Source: DATJZH01 sp052146815
Lineage (GTDB): Bacteria > Actinomycetota > Actinomycetes > Streptosporangiales > Streptosporangiaceae
Assembly: GCA_052146815.1 (NCBI GenBank)
Contig: JBKQMG010000192.1
Span: 27,398 to 91,397, forward strand
DNA: 64,000 nt
Direction: 5' to 3'
Under the pieces are notes generated by a model. That model was not told the origin of the DNA. It saw only the letters and a list, made by a program, of their open reading frames with translations, and searched no databases. The position numbers were made by a program, and so were the translations under genes. Position 1 is the stretch's first letter, and each line of letters opens with the position of its first letter. Of the stretch, positions 16,907-25,963 are shown in pieces.

Positions 16907-17090
16907 CGCACCTTCGTGATCATGTAGCGGGCCGGCCCCTGAGGTCAGAAGCCGGCCGACGCACGCGAGCGGCGCCGCCGCCCCGGTTGCCGGTTCTGTA
17001 AGTCCGCGAACGCCGGAGTGATTTACCGAGTAATCCTATCAACAAACTCTCCTATCGGCATGGCTACTGCACGTTCCGAAGGCTATAGCG

Positions 17091-18800
17091 CTAGTGACGA
17101 TCCGGACTGCTGCGCCCAGGCGGCGGCTCGGCGGCCGATGGCGCGACGAGCGACGGCTCAGCGAACGGCGCGACGAGCGACGGCTCAGCGAACGGCGGGG
17201 TGACAGCGGAAGCGCGAGGTCGTGGCAGCAGACGCATGCGGCCTGCGGCCGCGCCAGGCAGGCGGCCAGCTGCGGCCAGTTGTCCGTCGCGCACCCGGCG
17301 CGGATTCCACCACCCGAATACGCAGAGCAGGATGACACAGCCGCCGGCGGCAAACAGAACCGACGGCCCGGCAAACAGCAGGATGTAGCGGTGCACCAGG
17401 CTCAGCGTGGGCCCAGCGTGAAATGACGAGTTTCCTGGCATGTTGGTGATAGTGCTGCCGGTGAGACGCAGCAGAACCAGCCAGTCCAGCCGCGTCGCCG
17501 GGTACAGAACGAGCAGGCAGATGACCATCGTGTCGTACCAGGGCAGCTGGTACGGCCAGAAGAACAGCCACGCCACGCTCAGAGCCAGAGCCGGGCGGAT
17601 GACCGGCCAGGACGGCAGGCCCGGCGGCAGTGCCTGAAGGAGCTGGACCGCCACGACGATGACGAGAATCCCCGCGAGCACCGCGATCTGCGGGCGCCAG
17701 ACATGCTGGGGGTAGAAGAGCAGCCCGTAGAAGTTGTCAGCATCCCGGCGGGACACCAGCGTCTGCACCGCCGGCAGCCCGAACAGGGCGTAGGCGGGCA
17801 CGAGCACCGCGAGCGCGCCACCGGCGGCCGTGGCCAGCGCGCCCGGCGACCGGCGCAGCAGCCAGGCCAGGCCCAGGCCGAAGATGAGGTAGTTGATCTT
17901 GATGTAGGCCGCCAGGCCGAGCAGCGCCCCGGCGGCCAGAACCCGCGGCAGCCGCAGCCGCGTGGCGGCTGCCTCCCCGTACCGCGCGCCGTCCCGGCTG
18001 CCCAGAACCAGGAGGCCGAGCAGGCCGAATGCTGCTCCGAGGACGTCAAGGTGCCCGCCCGCGATCAGGCTCCACAGCAGCAGCGGATTGACCGTCCAGA
18101 GCAGATGAGCCCGCAGCCGACGGGCGGGATCGCCGCGCAGGAGGCGGTCGAGGACCACAGCGACAATTCCGAAGGCGAGGGCGTTCCACAGCTTGAGCCA
18201 GAACACGATCCGCGCCGCCGACGCGCCGCCGAGCTTGGCCGCCAGGAACTGCTCGATCGTCGCAAGCGGCCCGTATACGCTCGCCGACCTGTCCCAGACG
18301 ACCGGCACGGACTGGGCAAACGCGTTATGCGCGAGGCGCAGATGCAGCGGCCTGAACAGATACGGGCTATGGCCGAGCGCCATGATCCGGCCGTAAGTCG
18401 CGTAATCCAGCGAGTCGGTGGAGCCGGCCGGTGGCAGCGCCGCCAGCGCTGCCACCGCGGCCACGGCGAGCACCGCGGCAGCGAGAAAGACGCGCGGGCT
18501 CGGCCGGCCCCCGCGGCGGACGGCCATGAGACCGGCGACGACGCCCGCGCCACCGACGAAAGCCGCCACCCAGAGACCGACCGTGACCATGCCGGCCGGA
18601 ACGTGAACCGACGACAGCATCCACGGCGGTCCGCTCGCCGGCATGACCAGGGGCGGACGCATCCAGCTGCTGCGCACCAGCGACGCCGCGACCATCGCGA
18701 GAACCGACAATCCGATCCCCGCCGCAGCCAGCCATGAAAGAACGTGGGCGCGACGATCTTCCCGAAGGATCACCTGGAAATGATTGACTCCCCTGACCAC
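17091..18800 (-). CDS. GT-C type polytopic glycosyltransferase (DUF2029/GT87-like), copy 2
   Basis: A 569-residue paralogue of the preceding gene with the same landmarks in the same order: PPAGSTDSLDYATYGRIMAL, SVYGPLATIEQFLAAKLGG, ALAYIKINYLIF-type helix and FWPYQLPWYDT. It differs mainly by a cytoplasmic C-terminal tail of about 70 residues rich in Arg/Pro containing two copies of VAPFAEPSL. Donor is expected to be a polyprenyl-phosphate sugar; acceptor unknown. Located 184 bp upstream of copy 1 on the same strand, so the two may share a transcript. The 200 bp before its start (18801-19008) contain AT-richer sequence likely to hold its promoter. Confidence 0.8.
   Translation of the reverse strand: MVRGVNHFQVILREDRRAHVLSWLAAAGIGLSVLAMVAASLVRSSWMRPPLVMPASGPPWMLSSVHVPAGMVTVGLWVAAFVGGAGVVAGLMAVRRGGRPSPRVFLAAAVLAVAAVAALAALPPAGSTDSLDYATYGRIMALGHSPYLFRPLHLRLAHNAFAQSVPVVWDRSASVYGPLATIEQFLAAKLGGASAARIVFWLKLWNALAFGIVAVVLDRLLRGDPARRLRAHLLWTVNPLLLWSLIAGGHLDVLGAAFGLLGLLVLGSRDGARYGEAAATRLRLPRVLAAGALLGLAAYIKINYLIFGLGLAWLLRRSPGALATAAGGALAVLVPAYALFGLPAVQTLVSRRDADNFYGLLFYPQHVWRPQIAVLAGILVIVVAVQLLQALPPGLPSWPVIRPALALSVAWLFFWPYQLPWYDTMVICLLVLYPATRLDWLVLLRLTGSTITNMPGNSSFHAGPTLSLVHRYILLFAGPSVLFAAGGCVILLCVFGWWNPRRVRDGQLAAAGRLPGAAAGRMRLLPRPRASAVTPPFAEPSLVAPFAEPSLVAPSAAEPPPGRSSPDRH
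17140..17193. repeat. 27-bp in-frame tandem duplication
   Basis: Two identical 27-bp units at 17140-17166 and 17167-17193 encode, on the minus strand, the repeated peptide VAPFAEPSL in the tail of the second glycosyltransferase. Confidence 0.9.
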
Positions 18801-19008
18801 TTGAAGCGATCCGCGCCTTCCGTATCCTCAGCACTGCGCCCGTAAAGTCAGGCTTTGCTGCACGCACGGAGAAGATAACAGGGCACTAATCGAGGCCCCA
18901 ATTAATTCTGTCGTGATTTTAGCTAATCTTTAGAAGGGGGCGGCTTCCTCATGGTTTCGCCCGATCCTGCGTCGGCTGGCGCTCGCCAGGGCGCGGACCG
19001 GGGCGGTA

Positions 19009-19352
19009 TTTACCGGACGGCGCACCTATGACATCTCCGGCGCCTGGCCGGGCAACGGCTGGGCAACGGCCCGCTGCCCGGCATCCCGCTGTTCATCCTG
19101 ACCCACCAGCCGCCGGCTGAGGTACCGCAGGGCAGTGCCCCCTACACCTTCGTCACCGGCGGGATCAGCGAGGCCGTCCGCCAGGCCCGCGCCGCGGCAG
19201 GCGGCAGGGACCGACGGGCTCATCCTGCACCTGGTGCGCGTTCTGCTCCGGGGACGGCGTTCGCCTGCTTGACGGAGTCCGCGCTGACCTGCGCTTAAGC
19301 GCGTGGTCGACGCCCCCGGGTCACCCATCTCAGCTACGAGGTGCTCTGGTGA
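19009..19352 (+). pseudogene. DHFR/RibD C-terminal-domain family protein, decayed
   Basis: Pieces of a dihydrofolate-reductase-like (RibD_C) protein are readable only by changing frame several times: GRRTYDISGAWPGNG, then GNGPLPGIPLFILTHQPPAE followed by APYTFVTGGISEAVRQARAAA-GGRD, then LILHLVRVLL, then VRLLDGVRADLRL, and finally VVDAPGVTHLSYEVLW before a stop at 19350. The order is that of intact actinobacterial homologues, with a short duplication near 19055 and a deletion near 19215 (the ATVQQ region is missing). The N-terminal third is absent. No product can be made. Confidence 0.75.
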
Positions 19353-19446
19353 CCCGCGCAGATGCCGTCGATATCCGGCCTGAGCCGACCGGGCACCGGT
19401 GCATCACCGGCGCCTGATGCGCCATGCCCGGTCTGGCAACGGGAGC

Positions 19447-19533
19447 CTAGCGGCCCCTGCGCTCGTTCATCTTGAGGAACGCCAGCACCCCGACGATGAA
19501 CACGAACAACGCGGCCGCGATTACCCACTCCAT
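19447..19533 (-). CDS. 28-residue single-helix membrane peptide
   Basis: A small open frame of 28 codons reads MEWVIAAALFVFIVGVLAFL and then KMNERRGR before TAG. The composition, one 19-residue hydrophobic helix followed by a strongly positive C-terminus, is that of a genuine small membrane protein inserted N-out/C-in. AGGCGG lies a few bases before the ATG. Nothing closer is recognised; similar tiny proteins are common but often unannotated in actinomycetes. Confidence 0.5.
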   Translation of the reverse strand: MEWVIAAALFVFIVGVLAFLKMNERRGR

Positions 19534-19840
19534 GAGGCCGCCTGCTGTTTCATGCTCAGAGCGTAGCAATACGGCAGCCGGGCCGCCGTCCCGCGCCTCT
19601 TCTCAGCCCGCCGCAGCACCTCAGTACTGACCTTAAGACGCCGCGTCCGCGAAATGTCCGGCGCAGGGCGTCCTCGTAACGACGCCGGGTCGCCGGCTGA
19701 TATCCCGCCGTGCGCCGGCTTGCTGTCACGCGGGCACGAGCTCACCCCCGTGCCGGACGGCGAGCCGGCCGCGTTATGACCGCTAGGCCTGGCCAAGCAG
19801 TACTAAATCCGGCAGATGATGACAGAAGGATAAATAGCGA
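19534..19840. other. Non-coding stretch upstream of the secreted repeat protein
   Basis: 307 bp with no convincing gene. It presumably contains the promoter of the GTG-started gene at 19841; the last 45 bases (from about 19796) are AT-richer and hold the ribosome-binding site AGAAGGA. I see no other structure. Confidence 0.5.
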
Positions 19841-21979
19841 GTGAAATCCAGATCCGCGAGGTACGTGACCGGCGTCTTCGCCATGGCGGCAATGGGGGCA
19901 TGCCTCGCGCCCGCTCCGGCCAGCGCGCACAGCACGCACAGGCCGCACAGCCAGAAAGGCGGGCGGGGCACGGACGGCGTGCGCAGCATGCACAGCAGGC
20001 GCAGCTCACCGCGCAGCGCCGCGAGCACGGCTGCCGCGCATGGCTGGACCGTCAGCGCGTCGTATCCCACGTTCCCCTACCGGCTTGACGACGTCGCGTG
20101 CCCGTCCGCGGCTAGCTGCACTGCCGTCGGCACCGGCTATTACGGCGGAGCCGCGGTCCTGCGCACTGACGACGGCGGAACGGCCTGGACCGCCCAGTCC
20201 CTCCCGGCCGGAGCCAGAGACCTGCTCGGGGTCTCGTGCGAATCGGCGTCGGACTGCGTCGCGGTCGGGTACGGCAACGTGCAGCAGACGATGACGGCCA
20301 CGGTGTTCCGCACAGACAACAGCGGTGCCACCTGGGTCAGGGATCCCGGTCCAGCCGGAATCGCCGAGCTGCGGGGCGTCTCCTGCTTCTCGGCGACCGG
20401 CTGCGAAGCGGTCGGCGCGAATGCCGCGGGCGTCGGCGTGGCGTTGCGCAGCCGTAACGGCGGAGCGACCTGGTGGCGCCAGCACGTCCCGTCCGAGATC
20501 ACGAAGCTGAATTCAGTGGCCTGTCGGTCGGCTGCGGTATGCGAGGCAGCGGGCAGCCGCGCAGGTTCCGGCGCCATGCTGGGCACCGCTGACGGCGGTG
20601 CGACGTGGACCAGCCAGTCAGTACCCGCCGGCGTCCGGTCCCTGTCCGCCGTCAGCTGCCCGTCGGCGCGCACGTGCGCAGCGGCCGGCCAGACATCCGG
20701 CGGCAGCGCCGCGATACTGCGCACCACCAGCGGGGGGGCCGCCTGGGCGGCGCAGACCGCCGCCGCGGGGGTCACCCGGATCAATGCCATCGCGTGTCCG
20801 CAGGCGCAGGCATGCGAGGCGGCCGGAGAACACGGAAACGGCACCGGCGCAGTGCTGGGCACCGCCGACGGCGGTGCGACCTGGACGGCCCAGCCTCTTC
20901 CCGGCGGCGTTCAGGCGCTCAACGCGATCGCCTGCCCGGCCCGGACCACGTGCGAGACGGCAGGCGCCGCCATTACCCTGGCCGGCCACTCCGGCGCGGC
21001 GGTGCTCGCGATGACCACCGCCGGGACGGCCTGGGCCCGCCAGGACCTCCCGGCCGGGATCGGAGTCCTTTACGGGGTGAACTGCCCCGCCGCCGCGAAC
21101 TGCGAGGTCGTTGGCCTCGCCAGCACGCAACGAGGCGCGGCGGCGACCACCGCCGACGAGGGCGGAACGTGGACCGGCCAGCACCTGCCCGGCCGCATCC
21201 GCGCCCTCAACGCGGTCTCGTGCGTATCCGCCGAAAGGTGCGTGGCAGTCGGCAGCAGTTCTGCCGGTGTCACCGCACTGAGCAGCCGCGACGGCGGGAC
21301 GACGTGGCGGGAGAAGTTCCTGACCGGGCTTTCCGGGCTCAACGGCATCGCCTGCTCGTCGGCGTCGCGATGCGAGGCGGTCGGCTGGGATGGCGGTGGC
21401 GGCGCCGCCATCGGCACCACCGACGGCGGCCAGACCTGGCAGCAGCAGAGCATCCCGGCCGGCCTCGGGAGCCTCTACAAGGTCTCATGTCCGTCCGTGA
21501 CCGTCTGCGTAGCGGTCGGGCGTACGGCCGGGGGGGCCGGCGCCATCGTCGCGACCACCGATGACGGCGGCAGCTGGACAGCTCAGACCGTTCCGGCCGG
21601 CATCACCGGGGTGAACGACATCACCTGCCCGTCGGTGACAGCCTGCGCGGCGGCAGGCGGCACGGCCAGCCTGAAAGGCGTGGTGCTCGCCACCAGTGAC
21701 GGCGGGGCAACCTGGACCGGGCAGCCCATACCGGATGGCACCGGGAGCCTGTTCGGGATCGCCTGCGTATCGGTGCGGACCTGTGAGGCGACGGGCCTCA
21801 GCACTCGCGGCGCCAGCGCCGCGATCGGCACGAACTCGGGCCCGGCAGGCTGGACTGACCAGCATCTCCCGTTCCCGCCCCGCTACGGGCTGCTCTACAG
21901 CGTCGCCTGCTCGCCGACCGCGTGCTTCGCCGTCGGTGACGGACCCGGCGCGCTGATCATCAAGCGGCAGCTCAGCTGA
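19841..21979 (+). CDS. Secreted 14-repeat beta-propeller-like protein with paired cysteines
   Basis: A 712-residue protein that starts with GTG ten bases after AGAAGGA. The first 29 residues form a signal peptide (hydrophobic GVFAMAAMGACLAPAPASA). From about residue 75 there are 13 full repeats and a shorter fourteenth, each 45-50 residues: [VI]-[AS]-C-P-S-A-x-x-C-x-A-[VA]-G ... GG[AT]xW ... LPAGxxxL. The DGGxTWTxQ part resembles BNR/sialidase and YCF48-like propeller blades; each repeat carries two cysteines spaced by about six residues that should form a disulfide outside the cell. Fourteen units would fit two seven-bladed propellers. Function unknown; probably an extracellular binding or adhesion protein. 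Confidence 0.75.
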   Translation: MKSRSARYVTGVFAMAAMGACLAPAPASAHSTHRPHSQKGGRGTDGVRSMHSRRSSPRSAASTAAAHGWTVSASYPTFPYRLDDVACPSAASCTAVGTGYYGGAAVLRTDDGGTAWTAQSLPAGARDLLGVSCESASDCVAVGYGNVQQTMTATVFRTDNSGATWVRDPGPAGIAELRGVSCFSATGCEAVGANAAGVGVALRSRNGGATWWRQHVPSEITKLNSVACRSAAVCEAAGSRAGSGAMLGTADGGATWTSQSVPAGVRSLSAVSCPSARTCAAAGQTSGGSAAILRTTSGGAAWAAQTAAAGVTRINAIACPQAQACEAAGEHGNGTGAVLGTADGGATWTAQPLPGGVQALNAIACPARTTCETAGAAITLAGHSGAAVLAMTTAGTAWARQDLPAGIGVLYGVNCPAAANCEVVGLASTQRGAAATTADEGGTWTGQHLPGRIRALNAVSCVSAERCVAVGSSSAGVTALSSRDGGTTWREKFLTGLSGLNGIACSSASRCEAVGWDGGGGAAIGTTDGGQTWQQQSIPAGLGSLYKVSCPSVTVCVAVGRTAGGAGAIVATTDDGGSWTAQTVPAGITGVNDITCPSVTACAAAGGTASLKGVVLATSDGGATWTGQPIPDGTGSLFGIACVSVRTCEATGLSTRGASAAIGTNSGPAGWTDQHLPFPPRYGLLYSVACSPTACFAVGDGPGALIIKRQLS

Positions 21980-21990
21980 TCCGGGCCGGG

Positions 21991-22019
21991 CCGGTCCGGG
22001 CGGGCCGGGCCCGGACCGG
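21991..22019. terminator. GC-rich hairpin between convergent genes
   Basis: Perfect 11-bp inverted repeat CCGGTCCGGGC (21991-22001) and its complement (22009-22019) with a 7-base loop, 12 bp after the stop of the secreted repeat gene and before the 3' end of the convergent SGNH gene. No T-tract, as is common in actinomycetes; likely a bidirectional terminator. Confidence 0.55.
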
Positions 22020-22089
22020 AGCCGATCCGAGCCCGGCCCGGACCCGGCGCTGACCGGTGCGGGTCCTCCGGCGGTGGCGGACGTCGCCG

Positions 22090-23067
22090 TCAGCGAGGCA
22101 GGTTCCCGGCCCGCTGCACGGCGCGGTAGACCACGCGCGCGTACAGGAGCGTGCCGTCAGTCTGCGGGTGGACCCCGTCGCCTGACAGCAGGTACGTGCG
22201 ATGCTCGATCGCCCTGTGCCAGTTCGCCAGCACGACGTTGCGGTATCTGCGGGCGGCCTCGGCGAGGGTGGAGTTGACCTCGGCTTCCCACGGGCGCGCC
22301 TCGAACGTGTTCACGAGCACCAGCCGGCGGTGCTGGCCGATCTCCGCCATCAGCTGGCGGATCTGGCTGCCGGTCACCGTGCCGTTCGTGCCGAGGCCCA
22401 CCACCACGATCCGCCGCAGTTCTCCGCTGCTGGCCAGCGCTGCTACCACCTGCAGGCCGACACTGAACTGACGGCTCACCTGCGCGTCGACGTCGATACC
22501 GGGGAGGCGGTGATCCAGGGCCGGCTGCGACCCCAGCATCACCGAGTCACCGACTCCCGTCACCGACCAGCCATGAACCCTGCGTGCGCGGACGGGCTTC
22601 GGCAAGGCGGGGTGGGCAAACGCGACTGGGATCTGTGCCCCCGGTGCGCTTTCAGCGTGCCGCATGTCTCTCGCCAGCCTCCGGGACTGCCGCGCGCGGT
22701 CTCGCATCACGCGAGCCTCGGCCGGCCCGCCACGGCGGTGCCCGGCGCGGGCGGCGGCGGCGTGAGCGCGAGGGTGCGCCGCCCCGGAATGCATCTCGCG
22801 GGCGCGTGCGGCGTGGGCGCTGGCCGGCCCGTGAGCGGCGCCGCTGCCCACGGCGTCCGGCTGCGCCTTCAGCCCAGCGGATCCGCTCACGGCCCCGCAC
22901 CCGGTGATCGCCAGTGCCGCGGCCAGAATGATCAGCGGTGCGGCCAGCATGCACCGGCACCTGTCCGCCAGCGCGGAGCAGATCCTGCGCCTGCGGGCCG
23001 TGGGCGGCCCGTTCCCGGCCGCGCAGGTGGATGTGGCCAGTCGAAGGCGGCCGCTGGCTGATCGCAT
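22090..23067 (-). CDS. SGNH/GDSL-type hydrolase lipoprotein (OatA-C-terminus-like)
   Basis: The product has a lipoprotein signal when started at the internal Met (residue 40): a hydrophobic stretch ending ALAITGC, a good lipobox. An Ala/His/Arg-rich linker follows, then an SGNH domain from about residue 165: block I GDSVMLGS with the nucleophile serine, block III GLGTNG, block V DGVHP with the Asp and His. This set matches the extracellular acetyltransferase/esterase domain of peptidoglycan O-acetyltransferases such as OatA. It is likely anchored outside the membrane and acts on acetyl esters of wall polymers. True start lies between 23067 and 22951. Confidence 0.75.
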   Translation of the reverse strand: MRSASGRLRLATSTCAAGNGPPTARRRRICSALADRCRCMLAAPLIILAAALAITGCGAVSGSAGLKAQPDAVGSGAAHGPASAHAARAREMHSGAAHPRAHAAAARAGHRRGGPAEARVMRDRARQSRRLARDMRHAESAPGAQIPVAFAHPALPKPVRARRVHGWSVTGVGDSVMLGSQPALDHRLPGIDVDAQVSRQFSVGLQVVAALASSGELRRIVVVGLGTNGTVTGSQIRQLMAEIGQHRRLVLVNTFEARPWEAEVNSTLAEAARRYRNVVLANWHRAIEHRTYLLSGDGVHPQTDGTLLYARVVYRAVQRAGNLPR

Positions 23068-23489
23068 CGATGTCCGTCCCGTCGCCGCTCATCCAGTACT
23101 CCGAGGATCCCAATCTGGCCGGCAGATAGCGACAGGGGAACTGCATTGAGTAATGGGTCGCCCTTGGTTTCTTACAGACTTCACCCGCGGCCGTCCAGCG
23201 CCCCGCAGGTCGCGCGGGTCCCTGGGCCCGGCAACAGAGACTGGCGCCCCGGTTCTTCTCCCGCCGCGAGCAGGCGGCGCAGCTGCGGTTCGTGGCGGTC
23301 AGCTCTCAGCCGCCGGGGCCGCGCGTGAACGCGGCCGGCCTGGCCATCTTCCGGTACTGGACCCGCTGCGGCACCACGTACGGGCACACCGCGGACTTCC
23401 CCGGCTACACCCAGCTCCGTCGATCGGATGCACCATGATTTACCGGATGCATCGCGAGTTACCGGGCGCGGCAGGAGTTATCGGCCTTA
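23068..23489. other. Stretch without an assignable gene; possible remnant on plus strand
   Basis: 422 bp. One plus-strand frame around 23260-23430 reads RFFSRREQAAQLRFVAVSSQ and then AIFRYWTRCGTTYGHTADFP before stopping, which looks protein-like but has no start and no family I recognise. The opposite frames are no better. It may be a gene remnant, in keeping with other decayed genes nearby. Confidence 0.3.
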
Positions 23490-23852
23490 TTACGAGTAGT
23501 AGTCGTTGCCCCTCGAGAATTCCACGAAGGTGCAGGCCTGGTCGCCGACAGTCCAGGCGTCATGGCCGGGCGGGAGCAGCATTACCTCGCCCGCCGAGAA
23601 GTCTTCCTGCGAGCCGTCGCTCAGGACGACCCGGAGGGTCCCCGCGGTCACCAGCGCCACGTGCGGCAGCTCGCACAGCTCGGTCCCGGCGTAGGGCTTG
23701 AGGTCCTGCGACCACCTGGCGCCGGCCTGGAAAGTCACTTCGGTGACGGCCACGCCGTCCAGCTCCGCGGTCTTCTTGGAGATGAGCCCGTGCGGGTCGG
23801 GCGGTATCTCGGCCAGGCGCGCCTTCTGCATCGCGGGGTTGTAGGTCGACAT
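23490..23852 (-). CDS. Single-domain cupin protein
   Basis: A 120-residue cupin. The double-stranded beta-helix motifs are seen as ELPHVALVTAGTLRVVLSDG and then a GEVMLLPPGHDAW second motif. The first motif has only one clear histidine (PHVAL), so metal binding is uncertain. Proteins of this size act as small-molecule-binding or isomerase proteins; the role is unknown. The region just upstream carries two copies of a 24-bp direct repeat, suggesting regulation. Confidence 0.8.
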   Translation of the reverse strand: MSTYNPAMQKARLAEIPPDPHGLISKKTAELDGVAVTEVTFQAGARWSQDLKPYAGTELCELPHVALVTAGTLRVVLSDGSQEDFSAGEVMLLPPGHDAWTVGDQACTFVEFSRGNDYYS

Positions 23853-23883
23853 GACCCCAAGTCTGCCCGGCGCTCGTTCGAAA

Positions 23884-23931
23884 GTCGAGAAACCCGGTGG
23901 TATTAATGTCGAGAAATCCGGTGGTATTAAT
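23884..23931. repeat. 24-bp direct repeat upstream of the cupin gene
   Basis: Two adjacent 24-bp units (23884-23907, 23908-23931), identical except for one base (AAACC against AAATC), each ending GGTGGTATTAAT. They sit 32-79 bp upstream of the cupin start. Their AT-rich ends could be promoter or activator sites on the cupin side. Confidence 0.85.
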
Positions 23932-23993
23932 GGGGTACAGCGGCCTGCGCAACACCACGGCGGCGCAGGTCGCTGTCAGCGGCTGAGGCGCTG

Positions 23994-24380
23994 TCAGCGG
24001 CTGAGGTACTGAGCGGCCAGGCTTGGCGGCGCGCAGGCCAGCCAGCCGTCGGTGATCGCGTCTCGCAGCGCCGTGACGGAGACATTCCGCAGCTGGATGA
24101 GCACAGCCGAATATCCGTCGAAGTGCGGAATCGTGAAGAAGGCTGCCGGGTGGGCAGCGAGCACGGCATCCTTCTCGCCGAGATCCTCGACGCGGACGGC
24201 CAGGATAGGCCCGTCGGGCGGGGCATCGTCGCCGAACCGCTTCAGATCGGCCTTGCTGAACGGCCGTTCCCAGGCGAAGGCCTTGCGGGCGACGAACCAG
24301 GTCCGGTTGCCGTGACGGTCATCCTCAGTCACCTCGGGCAGTTCAAGGGCCATCAGCGCCGCGTAGTCAATAGTCGCCAC
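23994..24380 (-). CDS. MmcQ/YjbR family protein
   Basis: A 128-residue protein starting with GTG: VATIDYAALMALELPEVTED, then TWFVARKAFAWERPF, DAVLAAHPAAFFTIPHFDGY and a C-terminal helix DAITDGWLACAPPSLA. This is the small YjbR fold (CyaY-like, double-wing DNA-binding-type domain). Function of the family is not settled. The same frame stays open upstream to 24749, but that segment has no homology and overlaps the next gene, so the GTG at 24380 is chosen. Confidence 0.85.
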   Translation of the reverse strand: MATIDYAALMALELPEVTEDDRHGNRTWFVARKAFAWERPFSKADLKRFGDDAPPDGPILAVRVEDLGEKDAVLAAHPAAFFTIPHFDGYSAVLIQLRNVSVTALRDAITDGWLACAPPSLAAQYLSR

Positions 24381-24508
24381 ACCGCTACGGTAATGCTCTG
24401 CGCCGTCAGTGCGCCTCACCCGGCAGGTTCCGGCGCCAAGTCCGCAGCGGCCCGCGCCTGGGTGGCCGCCCGGCGCGCAGGGCGCCCCGCGCCGCCAGGC
24501 AGCGCAGC

Positions 24509-25147
24509 TCAGGACCGGTAGTCCGCGCCCACGGGACAGGCGGCTGGACATGGCTGCACGGACTGGCTCTGCCAGCAGGACAGCACTACCACCAGCGGCC
24601 AGCCTGCCTGCGCGCCGCCCAGGACCCGTTCGGCCAGCCCCAGCTGTCCGCCCCTGAGGATCAGTTCTGCGCCGAACCACACCAGGAGCCCGAGCAGCAC
24701 TGCCGCGGAGCCGGCGCAGCCAGCCGGCCGCAGACCCCACGGTACCCACGGTCCCCGCTTGCAGCCGGCCGCAGACCAGACCGCCAGGGCGAAAAAGCTA
24801 ACCGCCGCCCAGAGCACATGCGGCAGGTAGCCGCCGGGGCGATCCGGGTTGGCCGCGACCAGCATGCCCGCGGCGCCGCCTGCGATCAGGATCAGGCGTC
24901 CGGGCGAGGCGGCCGCCTTCAGCGCCAGCGCCGTGACGATGTAGCAGGCTCCCACGACCATGAAGGCGATCGTCATGACCCACCGGTCAGCAGCATCCTG
25001 CTCCGCCAGGGCACTGACGGTGTCGGCCACCGGACTGTAGGAAGCCGGCTGCAGCGCGCCCGCGATCGCCCACCCGGCAGCCAGCAGCACGGGAGCCGCG
25101 GCCGCCGAGACCACCCCCCACCATGGCACTCCCCGCACAGTCACCAC
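24509..25147 (-). CDS. DUF998-type six-helix membrane protein
   Basis: A 212-residue protein with six hydrophobic helices. The early motif PVADTVSALAEQDAADRWVM between helices 1 and 2 and the Arg in the following helix are typical of DUF998 proteins, predicted integral membrane proteins of unknown function. The C-terminal 45 residues are less conserved. It lies upstream of yjbR on the same strand (128-bp gap); no functional link is evident. Confidence 0.75.
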   Translation of the reverse strand: MVTVRGVPWWGVVSAAAAPVLLAAGWAIAGALQPASYSPVADTVSALAEQDAADRWVMTIAFMVVGACYIVTALALKAAASPGRLILIAGGAAGMLVAANPDRPGGYLPHVLWAAVSFFALAVWSAAGCKRGPWVPWGLRPAGCAGSAAVLLGLLVWFGAELILRGGQLGLAERVLGGAQAGWPLVVVLSCWQSQSVQPCPAACPVGADYRS

Positions 25148-25260
25148 CGTAAATGAACGCTGCCCTGCTGGCCAAGATTTCAGGTCCGGGCGAGCGGCGA
25201 TTACCCCGACACCGGGGCTGCGGGCGCAGGCCGTGCAGCAGGGCCAGGGATCATACGGCG

Positions 25261-25963
25261 ATGACCACTGATCCGCACCTCCAGGCCGAGGCTGACCACA
25301 GCGGCCGGACGGGCCCCCTGCGCGTCCTGGCCCAGGGCCCGCGCCGGCGCTCCGCCATGCGCACCCTCACGGTCAGCGGCCGGAACCTGCGGGTCGCTGT
25401 GCGACGGGGGAACCCGAAGTGGCCGCCGCTGCTGCTGTGCAACGGCATCGGCGCCCGCCTGGAAATGCTCGAGCCGCTCGTCAGCGCGCTCGAACCCGAG
25501 CGGGAGGTCGTCCGGTTCGACATGCCCGGCATCGGCGGCTCTCCCGCCCCGGTAATCCCTTACCACATGACCACGCTGGCGCCGCTCGTCACCGGCCTGC
25601 TCGACCAGCTCGGCTATCAGCGCGCCGACGTCCTCGGGATCTCCTGGGGCGGCGGGCTCGCCCAGCATCTCGCCGTGCAGTCCCCCGGCCGGGTCCGCCG
25701 GCTGGTGCTGGACCACCCTCCCGCTGCTGCCGCTGATCCGCCAGCCCGCGCTGATCATGGCGGGCGACGACGACCCCATCATCCCGGTGATCAACGCGCG
25801 GATCATGCACCGGCTGATCCCGCGCAGCGAGCTGATCATTTACGGCGGCGGCCATCTTCACCTGATCACCGATGCTGAGCGCCTGGCGCCCCGCGTGGAG
25901 GAATTCCTGGCCGCTGCTGAAAGGCGCGGCGGTCAGGAACAGCCAGCGGGACCACGAGGCTAG
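25261..25963 (+). pseudogene. Alpha/beta hydrolase (PHA-depolymerase-like), cap region deleted and frameshifted
   Basis: The first part (25261 to about 25715) is a good alpha/beta-hydrolase N-terminal half: LLLCNGIGARLEMLEPLV, RFDMPGIGGSP, and the nucleophile elbow GISWGG. After RLVL the frame becomes nonsense, while the frame two positions on reads LPLLPLIRQPALIMAGDDDP followed by IIPVINARIMHRLIP and GGGHLHLI, that is the acid and histidine parts of the triad. In intact intracellular PHA-depolymerase-like proteins about 70-80 cap residues separate these blocks. So one deletion removed the cap and shifted the frame. The 3' end overlaps the convergent GNAT gene by 4 bp. Confidence 0.8.
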
